NCBI RefSeq assembly: GCF_050574275.1
Contig: NZ_CP192260.1
Span: 806,001-870,000 of the forward strand
Direction of reading: 5' to 3'
DNA: 64,000 nucleotides
Origin: Virgibacillus_F flavescens
Lineage (GTDB): Bacteria; Bacillota; Bacilli; Bacillales; Amphibacillaceae
Of this stretch, positions 49,194-57,815 are shown in pieces. A model generated the notes under the pieces. The model was given only the letters and a program-made list of their open reading frames with translations, was not told the origin of the DNA and did not search any database. The stretch's first letter is position 1; each line of letters begins with the position of its first letter. The position numbers and the translations under genes were made by a program.

Positions 49194-50387
49194 ATGGATT
49201 ATTTTAACGATCAATATCCACCATCAGGCAGAAAACAGAGAAGTAAGAAAAACTGGATTCTCCCTGTACTTATAGGTATAGTCATCGGCGTCTTAATTGT
49301 AGTTATAGCAATGCCATCTTTATTGCAGTCTGCCTGGACAAATGAATCGCCGTCTGGCAATGAAAATGTACCACAATCATCTGAGAACAGCTACGTTAAC
49401 GTAGACGTCACAACTCAAATTACAGATGTTGTTGAAGATGTTGCTCCTGCTGTAGTAGGTGTAGTCAACATACAGCAGCAAATGGAATTTTGGCAGCAGC
49501 AGGAAAGTCAGGCTGGTACTGGATCAGGCGTAATTTACAAAAAAGATGATGGGACTGCATATGTGATTACAAACCATCATGTGGTCGAGGGAGCAGACAC
49601 GATAGAAGTTGTCCTTTCCGATGATACACATATAAAAGCGGAAATTCTCGGAAGTGATTTATTCTCGGATTTAGCTGTTCTTCGGATGGATAGTAAACAA
49701 GTAAAACAGGTCATCCAAATGGGATCCTCTGAGAGTGTAAAGGTCGGTGAGCCTGCGATCGCGATTGGGAACCCATTAGGAATGCAGTTCTCAGGTTCTG
49801 TAACACAAGGAGTAATCAGTGGAAAGCAACGAACCATTCCAATGGACTTCAACCAGGATGGGCGACCAGACTGGCAAGCTGAAGTACTTCAAACCGATGC
49901 AGCAATCAATCCCGGGAACAGCGGCGGCGCTCTAATTAATATTAAAGGCCAATTGATTGGAATTAATTCGATGAAGATTAATCAAACAGCGGTTGAAGGA
50001 ATAGGCTTTGCAATTCCAATCGATACAGCAAGACCACTAGTAGACCAATTAGAAAAAAAGGGAACCATTACCCGACCGTATTTGGGTGTTGAGATCTACT
50101 CGCTGGAAGAGATACCACAGACCGAGTGGGAAGGCACGCTAAGCCTCCCAGAAGGTGTTAAGGGTGGCGTCTATATCTGGAGTGTGGAACAAATGTCACC
50201 GGCAGATAAAGCAGGTCTAAAGCGTTTGGACGTCATTACCCAAGTCGATGGTAAAGAAATTTTGAATATGATTGATCTACGTAAAATTCTATATCAGGAA
50301 AAAAAGGTTGGCGATGATTTAGATGTAACCTTTTATCGTGATAGTAAAAAACAAACGACTACCATAAAACTTGGTCAGCAGCGCTAA
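49194..50387 (+). CDS. htrC: HtrA-type membrane serine protease (HtrC/YyxA)
   Basis: 397 aa. Short basic cytoplasmic N terminus, one membrane helix (WILPVLIGIVIGVLIVVIAM), trypsin-like domain with catalytic His (ITNHHVVEGAD), Asp (SDLAVLRMD) and Ser (NPGNSGGALIN), then a PDZ domain (GVYIWSVEQMSPADKAGLKRLD). It degrades or refolds damaged exported proteins. The start at 49194 has GGGATGATAGG upstream; the earlier in-frame TTG (49158) has none. Last gene of the wal operon, as in Bacillus. Confidence 0.95.
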   Translation: MDYFNDQYPPSGRKQRSKKNWILPVLIGIVIGVLIVVIAMPSLLQSAWTNESPSGNENVPQSSENSYVNVDVTTQITDVVEDVAPAVVGVVNIQQQMEFWQQQESQAGTGSGVIYKKDDGTAYVITNHHVVEGADTIEVVLSDDTHIKAEILGSDLFSDLAVLRMDSKQVKQVIQMGSSESVKVGEPAIAIGNPLGMQFSGSVTQGVISGKQRTIPMDFNQDGRPDWQAEVLQTDAAINPGNSGGALINIKGQLIGINSMKINQTAVEGIGFAIPIDTARPLVDQLEKKGTITRPYLGVEIYSLEEIPQTEWEGTLSLPEGVKGGVYIWSVEQMSPADKAGLKRLDVITQVDGKEILNMIDLRKILYQEKKVGDDLDVTFYRDSKKQTTTIKLGQQR

Positions 50388-50394
50388 TCATTAA

Positions 50395-50427
50395 AAATCA
50401 CTCCCCAATGTGCGGGAGTGATTTTTT
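50395..50427 (+). terminator. Terminator of the wal operon
   Basis: Stem AAATCACTCCC/GGGAGTGATTT with an 8-base loop and six Ts. Confidence 0.92.
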
Positions 50428-50464
50428 GATGTCACGCGAACACGTGTGCATATGTGCATAAGTT

Positions 50465-50473
50465 TGTGGATAA
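50465..50473 (-). promoter_or_regulatory. Isolated DnaA-box
   Basis: Exact TGTGGATAA in the gap after the wal operon. A single box can occur by chance in 64 kb, so function is doubtful. Confidence 0.25.
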
Positions 50474-50487
50474 GTTTAATTTTGTTA

Positions 50488-50520
50488 ATAAAAATGGCAC
50501 CTGGGTTTAGGTGCCAATTC
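50488..50520 (-). terminator. Terminator of the DoxX-like gene
   Basis: Stem TGGCACCT/AGGTGCCA (50495-50502 with 50509-50516); on the minus strand it is followed by TTTTATT. 15 bases after the stop codon. Confidence 0.75.
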
Positions 50521-50534
50521 ATCATTCTATTGAA

Positions 50535-50909
50535 TTATCTAAACTTCTGTCCTCGTACATGGTTCCAGAGTAAAAATAATAAAATCAGCATTACAATATC
50601 AAGTCTTGCTGCGTATAAGAAATGGAAGAAACCATCGGATGTTAGTAAAGGGAGTTTCGTTAAAATAATTGCTGCAATAACAATAACGATCAGAGGTAAC
50701 GAAGCTTCCTTCACATAGAACCTTCCAGCAATCAAAGCACCACAAACTATTTCTGTAATCGCAACTACCAGTAAAAGAGTTGCAGGGAATGGCACTTCCA
50801 AACTTGCAAAGCTAGCTTGGAAATCATTAAATAATAATTTCATTAAACCAGTAATTATAAAAACATACCCAACCGCATAGCAAATCCAATTCGATATCGG
50901 CATTCTCAC
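50535..50909 (-). CDS. DoxX/MauE-like four-helix membrane protein
   Basis: 124 aa with four hydrophobic segments; ITGLMKLLFND and ITEIVCGALIAGRF are like the DoxX family, small quinone- or thiol-linked membrane proteins. The function here is unknown. The GTG at 50909 has AGGAGGTG 6 bases upstream; the next in-frame ATG (50903) is the alternative, and the longer frame up to 50954 lacks a ribosome binding site. Single gene against the direction of its neighbours. Confidence 0.75.
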   Translation of the reverse strand: MRMPISNWICYAVGYVFIITGLMKLLFNDFQASFASLEVPFPATLLLVVAITEIVCGALIAGRFYVKEASLPLIVIVIAAIILTKLPLLTSDGFFHFLYAARLDIVMLILLFLLWNHVRGQKFR

Positions 50910-51085
50910 ACATGACACCTCCTGTTTGTATTTTAAAAACGGGGCTAATTGCATCTTTTTTAATATATATGCTGGGCTTGGGCAAAGATTGACAAGTATT
51001 TTTTTGAAGGTTAGCTAATGGTCTATTCTTATTGCTATTCGACAGATTTAGACTTATAATTTGGCTTATACATAGGTGGTGGCCG

Positions 51086-51302
51086 GTATTTTTGCTAGCT
51101 TGGGATGTATGTCAGCCGGAGCGGGATGTATTTAGATAAAAGCGGCGAGTAAATCATGGCCCGGCCGGTATTCCGTCTGAGTTGGCTTGTATTCATCTAG
51201 GTTTGGCTCGTATTTCAGCCGAAGCGGCATGTATTTAGATGAAAGCGGCGAGTAAATCATGGCCCGGCCGGTATTCTGTCCGAGTTGGCTTGTATTTCAA
51301 GC
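51086..51302. repeat. Minisatellite of 21-bp units with a 103-bp super-repeat
   Basis: Units begin with GTATT, GTATG or GTAAA at 51086, 51107, 51128, 51149, 51168, 51189, 51210, 51231, 51252, 51271 and 51292. Spacing is 21-21-21-19-21 and repeats in that order, giving a 103-base period (51141 and 51244 show the same AGCGGCGAGTAAATC). Each unit ends in a GGC- or GGCG-like motif. No coding frame. The remainder of this gap (50955-51085) shows nothing else. Confidence 0.85.
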
Positions 51303-51341
51303 CCATAACTATTTTTACATAATGAAAAGGAAGTGTACCAT

Positions 51342-53060
51342 GTGATAAAACGTTTTTTCTCCTACTACAAGCCGCATAAGCGATTATTTATGATCGATTT
51401 TGGCTGTGCTGTAATCGTTGCGATACTGGAACTTGCTTTTCCCGTAGCGGTTCAGAAATTTATTGATGAATTACTTCCCACCAAAGACTGGAATCTAATT
51501 ATCTTGGTCAGCATTGGGCTGTTTCTTGTATATTTATTTAGTACGTTTCTCCAATATGTTGTCACCTACTGGGGGCATAAGCTTGGGGTAAATATTGAAA
51601 CGGATATGCGTCAGGATTTATTTAATCATGTGCAAAAGCAGTCTTTCCGATTTTTTGATAATACAAAAACAGGGCATATCATGAGTCGAATCACGAATGA
51701 TTTATTTGATATTGGCGAACTTGCCCACCATGGTCCGGAAGACTTTTTCATAGCGATCATGACGTTTGTGGGTGCGTTTTGGATTATGTTTACATATAAC
51801 GCTAAGCTCGCGCTGATCATCCTGTTTGTAGTGCCTATTCTCGTTTGGTTAATTACCTTCAGTAACATCAAGATGAACGCAGCATGGAAAAAGATGTACA
51901 AGGACATTGCTGATGTGAATGCCCGCGTGGAAGACGCTGTATCTGGTGTACGTGTTGTTCAGTCATTTACAAATGAAAAACATGAAATGGCTCGCTTCAC
52001 AAAGGATAACTACAGCTTTCGTTCAGCGAAGATCAGCGCCTATAAAGTAATGGCGTTTGTTCATTCGAATATTTATATGATGATGCGTTTAATCGTTCTG
52101 ATTGTGTTAGTAGTTGGTTCATGGATAACCTTAAACAATGAAAGTTTCACAGAGGGAGATCTTGTTTTATTCATACTATTCACCAATGTCCTCTTCAAAC
52201 CAATTGAAAAAATCAGTGCACTGCTTGAGCTATATCCGAAAGGGATGGCAGGGTTTAAGCGCTTCACCGATTTATTAGATGTCAGTCCTGAAGTGGTTAA
52301 TCGTAAAGATGCACAGGAAGTTACATCGCTAAAGGGTAATATTCAATTTAATCAGGTAACGTTTGGCTACGAAAAGACACAGGCTCCTGTGCTGAATAAC
52401 CTTAATTTTTCGGTGAATGCAGGCGAAACGATTGCGTTTGTTGGGCCATCTGGAGCTGGTAAAACAACAATATGTTCACTAATCCCCCGCTTTTACGATG
52501 TTCGCGCGGGAAGTATTACTATTGATGGAATTGACTTGCGTGACATGACAAAGGAATCACTGCGTCATCAGATTGGAATTGTGCAGCAGGATGTATTTCT
52601 ATTTACCGGTACCTTACGGGAAAATATTGCATACGGACGTCTTGATGCTTCAGACGAAGAAATTGAAAAAGCGGCTAAGGATGCGCATATGCTGGAGTTT
52701 ATTAACGAGCTGCCATACGGATATGAGACGCAAATCGGCGAGCGTGGCCTGAAACTATCAGGTGGACAAAAGCAGCGGATTGCCATTGCTCGGATGTTCT
52801 TAAAAAATCCTCCGATCTTAATTCTGGATGAAGCAACTTCTGCGCTCGACACCGAGACAGAAATGATTATCCAAAAAGCATTAACTGAACTGGCTAAAGA
52901 TCGCACAACTCTTGTTATCGCGCATCGTTTGGCAACCATAAGAAATGCGGATCGAATTATGGTCGTTACAAAAGATGGAATTGCAGAACAGGGAAATCAT
53001 GAAGAGCTTATTGAGCGGAATGGAATTTTTGCCAATTTGCACCGAGTACAGATGCATTAG
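51342..53060 (+). CDS. ABC exporter, fused permease and ATPase
   Basis: 572 aa half-transporter that should act as a homodimer. Six membrane helices (about 15-300) and a nucleotide-binding domain: Walker A GPSGAGKTT, Q-loop IVQQDVFLFTG, signature LSGGQKQRIAIAR, Walker B ILILDEATSALD, and H-loop VIAHRLATI. It belongs to the MsbA/BmrA-like group (lipid or drug export); the substrate is unknown. GTG at 51342 with AAAGGAAG upstream. A PadR repressor gene follows but a terminator intervenes. Confidence 0.93.
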   Translation: MIKRFFSYYKPHKRLFMIDFGCAVIVAILELAFPVAVQKFIDELLPTKDWNLIILVSIGLFLVYLFSTFLQYVVTYWGHKLGVNIETDMRQDLFNHVQKQSFRFFDNTKTGHIMSRITNDLFDIGELAHHGPEDFFIAIMTFVGAFWIMFTYNAKLALIILFVVPILVWLITFSNIKMNAAWKKMYKDIADVNARVEDAVSGVRVVQSFTNEKHEMARFTKDNYSFRSAKISAYKVMAFVHSNIYMMMRLIVLIVLVVGSWITLNNESFTEGDLVLFILFTNVLFKPIEKISALLELYPKGMAGFKRFTDLLDVSPEVVNRKDAQEVTSLKGNIQFNQVTFGYEKTQAPVLNNLNFSVNAGETIAFVGPSGAGKTTICSLIPRFYDVRAGSITIDGIDLRDMTKESLRHQIGIVQQDVFLFTGTLRENIAYGRLDASDEEIEKAAKDAHMLEFINELPYGYETQIGERGLKLSGGQKQRIAIARMFLKNPPILILDEATSALDTETEMIIQKALTELAKDRTTLVIAHRLATIRNADRIMVVTKDGIAEQGNHEELIERNGIFANLHRVQMH

Positions 53061-53072
53061 GAATATGACGTT

Positions 53073-53105
53073 AGACCCAGCGGATTATATGCTGGGTCTT
53101 TTTTA
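53073..53105 (+). terminator. Terminator after the ABC exporter
   Basis: Nine-bp stem AGACCCAGC/GCTGGGTCT (53073-53081 with 53091-53099) followed by a T-run. Confidence 0.92.
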
Positions 53106-53145
53106 ATATAAAAAAATAGTGTGATTACGTAATTATTTTGCTATT

Positions 53146-53175
53146 ATATCGATAAGCGATATATCGATATGCGAT
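53146..53175 (+). promoter_or_regulatory. Probable PadR operator
   Basis: Two tandem 15-base repeats, ATATCGATAAGCGAT and ATATCGATATGCGAT, each containing the palindrome ATCGAT. They end 20 bases before the padR start. Autoregulation through such TATCGATA-rich operators is usual for the family; here it is inferred. Confidence 0.6.
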
Positions 53176-53195
53176 ACAAAAAGGTGTGTGAGTAC

Positions 53196-53528
53196 ATGAC
53201 AAAATTACCAGAGAATTATTTGCCTCTCTCACAGGCGACGTATTATATTTTACTGTCGCTGCGAGAAGCACGTCACGGATACGGGATCATGCAGGATGTA
53301 GAAGAAATCAGCCATGGGGACGTAACAATGGGTCCTGGCACGTTATATGGGGCATTAAGCAAACTTGAGAAACAGGGAGTCATATGTAAGACGGACGTTA
53401 AATCCGATGACCGCCGGAAGTATTACGAGTTGACGCGTACAGGTGTGACAGTACTTCAGCTTGAATATAAGCGTCTAGTCTCACTGGTGAAGAATGCGGA
53501 AGTTATTATCGAAGACTTGGAGGGATAA
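53196..53528 (+). CDS. PadR-family transcriptional regulator
   Basis: 110 aa winged-helix repressor: LSQATYYILLSLREARHGYGI, then GTLYGALSKLEKQGVI and the wing with DDRRKYYELTRTG, followed by a dimerisation helix. The first in-frame ATG (53169) lies in the operator and lacks a ribosome binding site, so I used 53196. It is followed 3 bases later by a DUF2812 gene, a frequent pair; the ligand is unknown. Confidence 0.93.
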   Translation: MTKLPENYLPLSQATYYILLSLREARHGYGIMQDVEEISHGDVTMGPGTLYGALSKLEKQGVICKTDVKSDDRRKYYELTRTGVTVLQLEYKRLVSLVKNAEVIIEDLEG

Positions 53529-53531
53529 AAA

Positions 53532-54053
53532 ATGACTGTAAAACGATTTAGGTTGTTTATTGCATCAGATGTTCAAAAGGAAGAGAAATGGCTGACGGAA
53601 ATGTCGAGGCGGGGTCTACACTTTTATAAATATCGATTTGGAATTTATTATTTTGAGGAGAGTCCAGATGAATCGTATATTTACCAAATTGATTTTCTGC
53701 AAAGCCCTGGCAACGATTATTTTCAGCTATACAAGGATGCAGGTTGGGAAAATATAAACAATGCTTATAATTGGTTAAAACTCTTTCATTATTTTCGTAC
53801 AGAAGCGGACAATCCTGGCATGAAAAAAATTTACTCAGACAAAGAATCTGTTAAAGAGTCCTATCAGCGTATGTTGACCATGTATATAACGATATTTTGT
53901 TGTATTCTTATTTCTCAAATTGGGATAGTGCTGACTTGGAGAGGTTATGTATTCCAAATAGCCATTAGCATACTGGTGGTGTCTATATTACTATTGTATA
54001 TCTATTTGTTCATTTCTCTCAAAAGAAAAATTAATTTCTACAGAAAAGATTAA
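53532..54053 (+). CDS. DUF2812 membrane protein
   Basis: 173 aa. Cytoplasmic N-terminal domain starting KRFRLFIASDVQKEEKWLTEMSRRGLHF (seen in part), with conserved EKWL and GWEN-like AGWENINN, then two membrane helices (about 112-135 and 140-162). Regularly encoded after a PadR gene; it may sense or signal envelope conditions to PadR, but this is unproven. Confidence 0.88.
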   Translation: MTVKRFRLFIASDVQKEEKWLTEMSRRGLHFYKYRFGIYYFEESPDESYIYQIDFLQSPGNDYFQLYKDAGWENINNAYNWLKLFHYFRTEADNPGMKKIYSDKESVKESYQRMLTMYITIFCCILISQIGIVLTWRGYVFQIAISILVVSILLLYIYLFISLKRKINFYRKD

Positions 54054-54135
54054 TTTTTTAAATAATTTAGTCTGTAAAATGTTACACTAAAAGGAAGCGT
54101 TTAAATGAAGAAAGAATGAGAGGTGCGAACGGGGT

Positions 54136-54966
54136 ATGATCTTTGGGGACAAAATTGCCGGACTAGATTATCGATATAGAAAAGGTGTTTACGCTGTAAT
54201 CTTCAATGCGGCTAAGGATAAAATTGCTATAATTCGAGGTTCACGAGGGAAGTATTTTTTAGCTGGCGGCGGAGTTGAAAACAATGAAAACGATGCCGAA
54301 TGTTTAGAACGGGAGCTGCTGGAAGAGACTGGATACGAAATTGAAATTGGTACGTTTATCGGTCGAGCCCAGCGATATTTTCATTCCACAAGAAATGAAC
54401 CTATCTTAAGTGATGGTTATTTTTTCTTAGCAAAATTAAAATCAAAAGTACAGGAACCAATCGAAGAAGATCACTTTTTAGAATGGGTAACTGCAGAAAC
54501 AGTTCCAAATCTGCTGGAAAGCGATAACCAGGTATGGGCTGTAAAGGAAGCAATTCATTCCACCTACGATCCCTCCATCAAGAAGCTTCTAGCCTATGCT
54601 ACCTCGGAAAATAAACTTGCTAAACAGTATGAACTGTACAACCAATCTCAAAACCGAAAATTATATGGATTTAAACAAAATAACAGCGCAATTGGATGTA
54701 TTGGAATTGAATTTCCATCTCCAAACCAGTGTGAAATTAAGCATATTGTCGTTTCTCCAGATTTCCGCGGGTACGGACTCGGAAGAAAGATGATTCAGTT
54801 TGTCATCGATCAAAATTATCTCACGGGAATTACTGCTGAAACGGATAAAGATGCTGTAGGATTTTATCAAAAATGTGGCTTTCAGGTAACGAGTTTAGGA
54901 GAAAAGTATCCCGGAGTCGAGCGATATTGCTGCACCTATTCGATGAAAGAAGCAGCGAAAAATTGA
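54136..54966 (+). CDS. Nudix hydrolase fused to a GNAT acetyltransferase
   Basis: 276 aa. Residues 1-135 carry a complete Nudix box (GGVENNE then CLERELLEETGY; G45, E51, R59, E60, E63, E64, G66). Residues 155-276 are a GNAT domain with acetyl-CoA loop VVSPDFRGYGLGRKMI and AVGFYQKCGFQV. Both active sites look intact. Substrates are unknown. The weakly spaced GAGAGGTG lies 10 bases before the ATG. The fusion might be one physiological unit or a chance join; both halves have no frameshift. Confidence 0.88.
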   Translation: MIFGDKIAGLDYRYRKGVYAVIFNAAKDKIAIIRGSRGKYFLAGGGVENNENDAECLERELLEETGYEIEIGTFIGRAQRYFHSTRNEPILSDGYFFLAKLKSKVQEPIEEDHFLEWVTAETVPNLLESDNQVWAVKEAIHSTYDPSIKKLLAYATSENKLAKQYELYNQSQNRKLYGFKQNNSAIGCIGIEFPSPNQCEIKHIVVSPDFRGYGLGRKMIQFVIDQNYLTGITAETDKDAVGFYQKCGFQVTSLGEKYPGVERYCCTYSMKEAAKN

Positions 54967-54996
54967 AGAATGACTTGATAGTGAGGGAGTTTTTTC

Positions 54997-55629
54997 ATGA
55001 AAAAATCTTATCAATTGTTAGTATTGATTTTTATTTTACTAGCCATGGCGGGATGCAGTGAGGGAGAAAAAGAACAAGGAATTGCAACCATTTCTTCAAC
55101 TCCAGACTCTGACTACGTAAATACGTTCAAAGAATTGAACTTAGGAAGATTGTTCGATTTTAATTTTGAGTTACCTGACACTGATAATCAATTGGTTACG
55201 TTGTGGGTGGAAGGTTACAGTGACGGAGAAAAAATCGAATCAAATGTGGCGGAGTTAATTTATAGTGTTAATCCTGAACAGGATGAAGAGGGTCATTTGG
55301 GTTTTGGGATTTTAAGCCCTAATAATAAAAGCCCACAGATCTTCACCTATGCTCCTGAAGTGAGGAGTGAACCGCGTCCATTAGCTAACAATATTACAAT
55401 TTCCGGGACGTCTAGGGAAAAATATGCTGTCGGTGAGGATGAAGTAAATTTAGAAGCAGGAGAAACAAGGATATTGGCTGTGTACAGAGAAGCGGAAAAA
55501 TCTTATAAATCATATGATCCGCAGAATGAAGAGGCAATTGAAAAAATGATCGCCGAAGATGACACAGTACTATTATTCAAGATTAAGGTTGAAAAAGATA
55601 AGGAAGACGGTTCAAGCGCCTTAAACTAA
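54997..55629 (+). CDS. Hypothetical lipoprotein
   Basis: 210 aa. Signal peptide with lipobox MAGC (Cys20), then an acidic, probably beta-rich extracellular domain (FNFELPDTDNQLVTLWVEGY; VLLFKIKVEKD). I do not recognise a family. It stands 3 bases upstream of a second, shorter lipoprotein gene, with GAGGGAG before its ATG. Confidence 0.75.
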   Translation: MKKSYQLLVLIFILLAMAGCSEGEKEQGIATISSTPDSDYVNTFKELNLGRLFDFNFELPDTDNQLVTLWVEGYSDGEKIESNVAELIYSVNPEQDEEGHLGFGILSPNNKSPQIFTYAPEVRSEPRPLANNITISGTSREKYAVGEDEVNLEAGETRILAVYREAEKSYKSYDPQNEEAIEKMIAEDDTVLLFKIKVEKDKEDGSSALN

Positions 55630-55641
55630 GGAGTGATCCTG

Positions 55642-56028
55642 TTGAATGGTTATTCTGTATCTGGAAGGTTGTTCTTATATTCGATTGTTATGATAAGCTT
55701 ATTATCTGCTTGTGGCACTTCTCAATCAGAAACAAATGGTAATCCCGCGCCAAAGGACTTTCTTGAACAAGAAAATGCTGATATTTTTATGCTTGGCAGT
55801 ATTGTGTATTCTAACGTCGAGGATGTCGAGTGGGTACAGGAGTTAGATTATAACATTGGGGAACAGATTGCTGAGATTAGCGAGCAGACTGATAATGCCG
55901 GGGATTTTACTAATGGCAGCGCTACTAAACTCCCGGTTGGAACAAAAATATTTAAGACGGATAAAGCAGTATACATAGCAGTTGTAGACAGTAAGGAAAT
56001 CCCCTACCTAAAGATGATCGAAGGATAA
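55642..56028 (+). CDS. Hypothetical small lipoprotein
   Basis: 128 aa from the TTG at 55642 (AAGGAGTG upstream; the in-frame GTG at 55633 overlaps that site). Lipobox LSAC, then an acidic domain with KLPVGTKIFKTDKAVYIAV. Resembles small Bacillus lipoproteins of unknown function. Transcribed with the preceding lipoprotein. Confidence 0.72.
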   Translation: MNGYSVSGRLFLYSIVMISLLSACGTSQSETNGNPAPKDFLEQENADIFMLGSIVYSNVEDVEWVQELDYNIGEQIAEISEQTDNAGDFTNGSATKLPVGTKIFKTDKAVYIAVVDSKEIPYLKMIEG

Positions 56029-56146
56029 TTATAGTATATTTGCTACAAATAAATTCTGACTATTTCATTTATTAACTGAAACTTTTGACCGGCGGTTACG
56101 TATATACTGATGACTGCAATTTATTAAACGTAGGAGTCGATACGCA

Positions 56147-56800
56147 GTGGGTAAATTATTTATCTCTGGTGGTGGCGATGGAGAACAAACAAAAGTCGTA
56201 GACACCATTTTTACAGGTGAAATTGATAAGGATAAACCATTATTATATATTCCTATCGCACGAGAACCGAACGAAACGGAGTATGGATCATGCTTCGATT
56301 GGATACATAGCGTTTTTAATCCTTTAGGAATAAACGAAATCACAATGTGGACGGATCTGAACAATAAAACTGTTGCGGATGTCAGACAGTTTTCTGCAAT
56401 ATATATTGGTGGCGGAAACACTACCAGTTTGTATAAAGAGCTTATAGATACCGGTTTTGATAAAGTGCTGGTAAACTATTTTAATTCCGGTGGAGTGATA
56501 TACGGCGGAAGCGCAGGTGCCATCATTATGGGCAGCAATATCATGACGTGCGCATATTCTGATCCAAACCACGTTGGTTTAACTTACTTTGAAGGATTGA
56601 ATCTTGTTAAGGATTACTCGATTTGGTGCCATTATGAAGAAAAAGAAGATTCATTGATTCAGGATTTTATCGAGAAATATAATAAACCAGTCATTTCCTT
56701 ACCTGAAGGGACTGCCATATTTGTGAATCGCGATGGTTTACAGGTTATTGGAACAGAAAATGCTGTTGTATTTGAGGATGGACGTAAAAAGATTATGTGA
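56147..56800 (+). CDS. S51-family peptidase (peptidase E-like)
   Basis: 217 aa. Nucleophile Ser in GGVIYGGSAGAIIMG, the nucleophile elbow of the S51 (dipeptidase E/cyanophycinase) fold, after YIGGGNTTSLYK; a His appears in WCHYEEKED. It would cleave Asp-X dipeptides or related peptides in the cytoplasm. GTG start with TAGGAGTCG upstream. Followed 13 bases later by a small membrane protein gene. Confidence 0.88.
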   Translation: MGKLFISGGGDGEQTKVVDTIFTGEIDKDKPLLYIPIAREPNETEYGSCFDWIHSVFNPLGINEITMWTDLNNKTVADVRQFSAIYIGGGNTTSLYKELIDTGFDKVLVNYFNSGGVIYGGSAGAIIMGSNIMTCAYSDPNHVGLTYFEGLNLVKDYSIWCHYEEKEDSLIQDFIEKYNKPVISLPEGTAIFVNRDGLQVIGTENAVVFEDGRKKIM

Positions 56801-56813
56801 CAGAGGTGATAAC

Positions 56814-57035
56814 ATGAGAAAACAGAATGATAGAGAATGGAAGGTAATACAAAAATCTATTACCATTACGTTCTTCTTTTATTGGATAGCTCTTCTCTTA
56901 CTTTCCGTTTACACACTAATCACTAGAGATGAACTAGGTCCTCCATTCATTATTATGAACGCAGGAACAGTAATTTTCTTCTCAAGCTTTATTATCATAA
57001 AAAGTAGGGCAAAAAAAGAAAGTAAGATTAACTGA
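56814..57035 (+). CDS. Small two-helix membrane protein
   Basis: 73 aa from the ATG at 56814 (GAGGTG upstream; the longer frame from 56733 overlaps the peptidase). Charged N terminus, two hydrophobic helices and a Lys-rich end (KSRAKKESKIN). No recognised family. First of a run of small membrane protein genes. Confidence 0.65.
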   Translation: MRKQNDREWKVIQKSITITFFFYWIALLLLSVYTLITRDELGPPFIIMNAGTVIFFSSFIIIKSRAKKESKIN

Positions 57036-57048
57036 AAGGGCTGAAAAA

Positions 57049-57594
57049 ATGTTTTATATATTCGTGAGTATTGGTATTATTTTGGTCATTGCCGTGCTGT
57101 GGTTAGGTGATAAATTTGCTGGTGCTTCTGACATGATGGCTAATTTTTCAACTAGTACCTATAAAAAGCTGATGATTGGTCTCTCTATAGCGGCTGTATT
57201 ATCAATGGGGTACGGTATTTATGCCAAAATTACGTATCAGCCTCCTTTTATGGATATTAGCGTAAATGGAGGTAGTTATACCGTTTTTGGTGATATTGGA
57301 GAAGTTGGGTATTATGCAGATGGTTTGGTAACGGAAGGCAAAGAAACCAACCTGAAATTAGTATCATGGGAAAAAGTAAATATGAATAAAGAAACGGAAA
57401 TATTGATTCGTTATCCTTCAGGGAAGGAAGTCAGCTGGAATCCTGACGTTTCAGGTATAGAAGGAGTAGCAATCGATGAAATAAACAAAATCTATAAGCT
57501 TTCGCCGTATACGTTTGAGGAATCTGGTAATGTACAACTAACGATTAGAGATAAAGATTTAAGTTTTACTATTGATGTGAAGGAGCAGGAATAA
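57049..57594 (+). CDS. Hypothetical membrane-anchored protein
   Basis: 181 aa. Two helices (residues 1-20 and about 42-60) followed by a probably extracellular beta-rich domain with Gly and Tyr (FMDISVNGGSYTVFGDIGEVGYY). I do not recognise a family. Starts 13 bases after the preceding gene, with GAAAGGGCTG upstream. Confidence 0.65.
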   Translation: MFYIFVSIGIILVIAVLWLGDKFAGASDMMANFSTSTYKKLMIGLSIAAVLSMGYGIYAKITYQPPFMDISVNGGSYTVFGDIGEVGYYADGLVTEGKETNLKLVSWEKVNMNKETEILIRYPSGKEVSWNPDVSGIEGVAIDEINKIYKLSPYTFEESGNVQLTIRDKDLSFTIDVKEQE

Positions 57595-57614
57595 TCAGGG
57601 AGGTAAGTCCACAA

Positions 57615-57791
57615 ATGAATCTGGTAATCTATGGATCAATTAGTCTTGTTATTCTTTTCTTTCTATTAATATCGGCTCAAGCAGGGGGAATGGGCGAATT
57701 CATACTGTTCATAGAATGGTCTACTAAATACATTCTTCCTTGGATTGCACTATTTTGGTTTATTAAAATGGTCAAAAGTAAAGGTGTGTAA
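57615..57791 (+). CDS. Very small two-helix membrane protein
   Basis: 58 aa: MNLVIYGSISLVILFFLLIS at the N terminus, a short acidic turn, and a second helix ending IKMVKSKGV. GGGAGG lies 11 bases before the ATG. It is placed within the row of co-directional small genes, between a 181-aa anchored protein and a Nudix gene. No family is recognised. Confidence 0.55.
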   Translation: MNLVIYGSISLVILFFLLISAQAGGMGEFILFIEWSTKYILPWIALFWFIKMVKSKGV

Positions 57792-57815
57792 ATACTCTTG
57801 TTTAGAGGTGTTCAT

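Noticed and set aside
49912..49925. CCCGGGAACA near the HtrA active-site codons as a Noc site
   Set aside because: Only one half fits and the bases are explained by the conserved NPGNSGG motif.
51086..51302. CRISPR array
   Set aside because: Units are 21 bp without unique spacers of constant length, and no cas genes are present.
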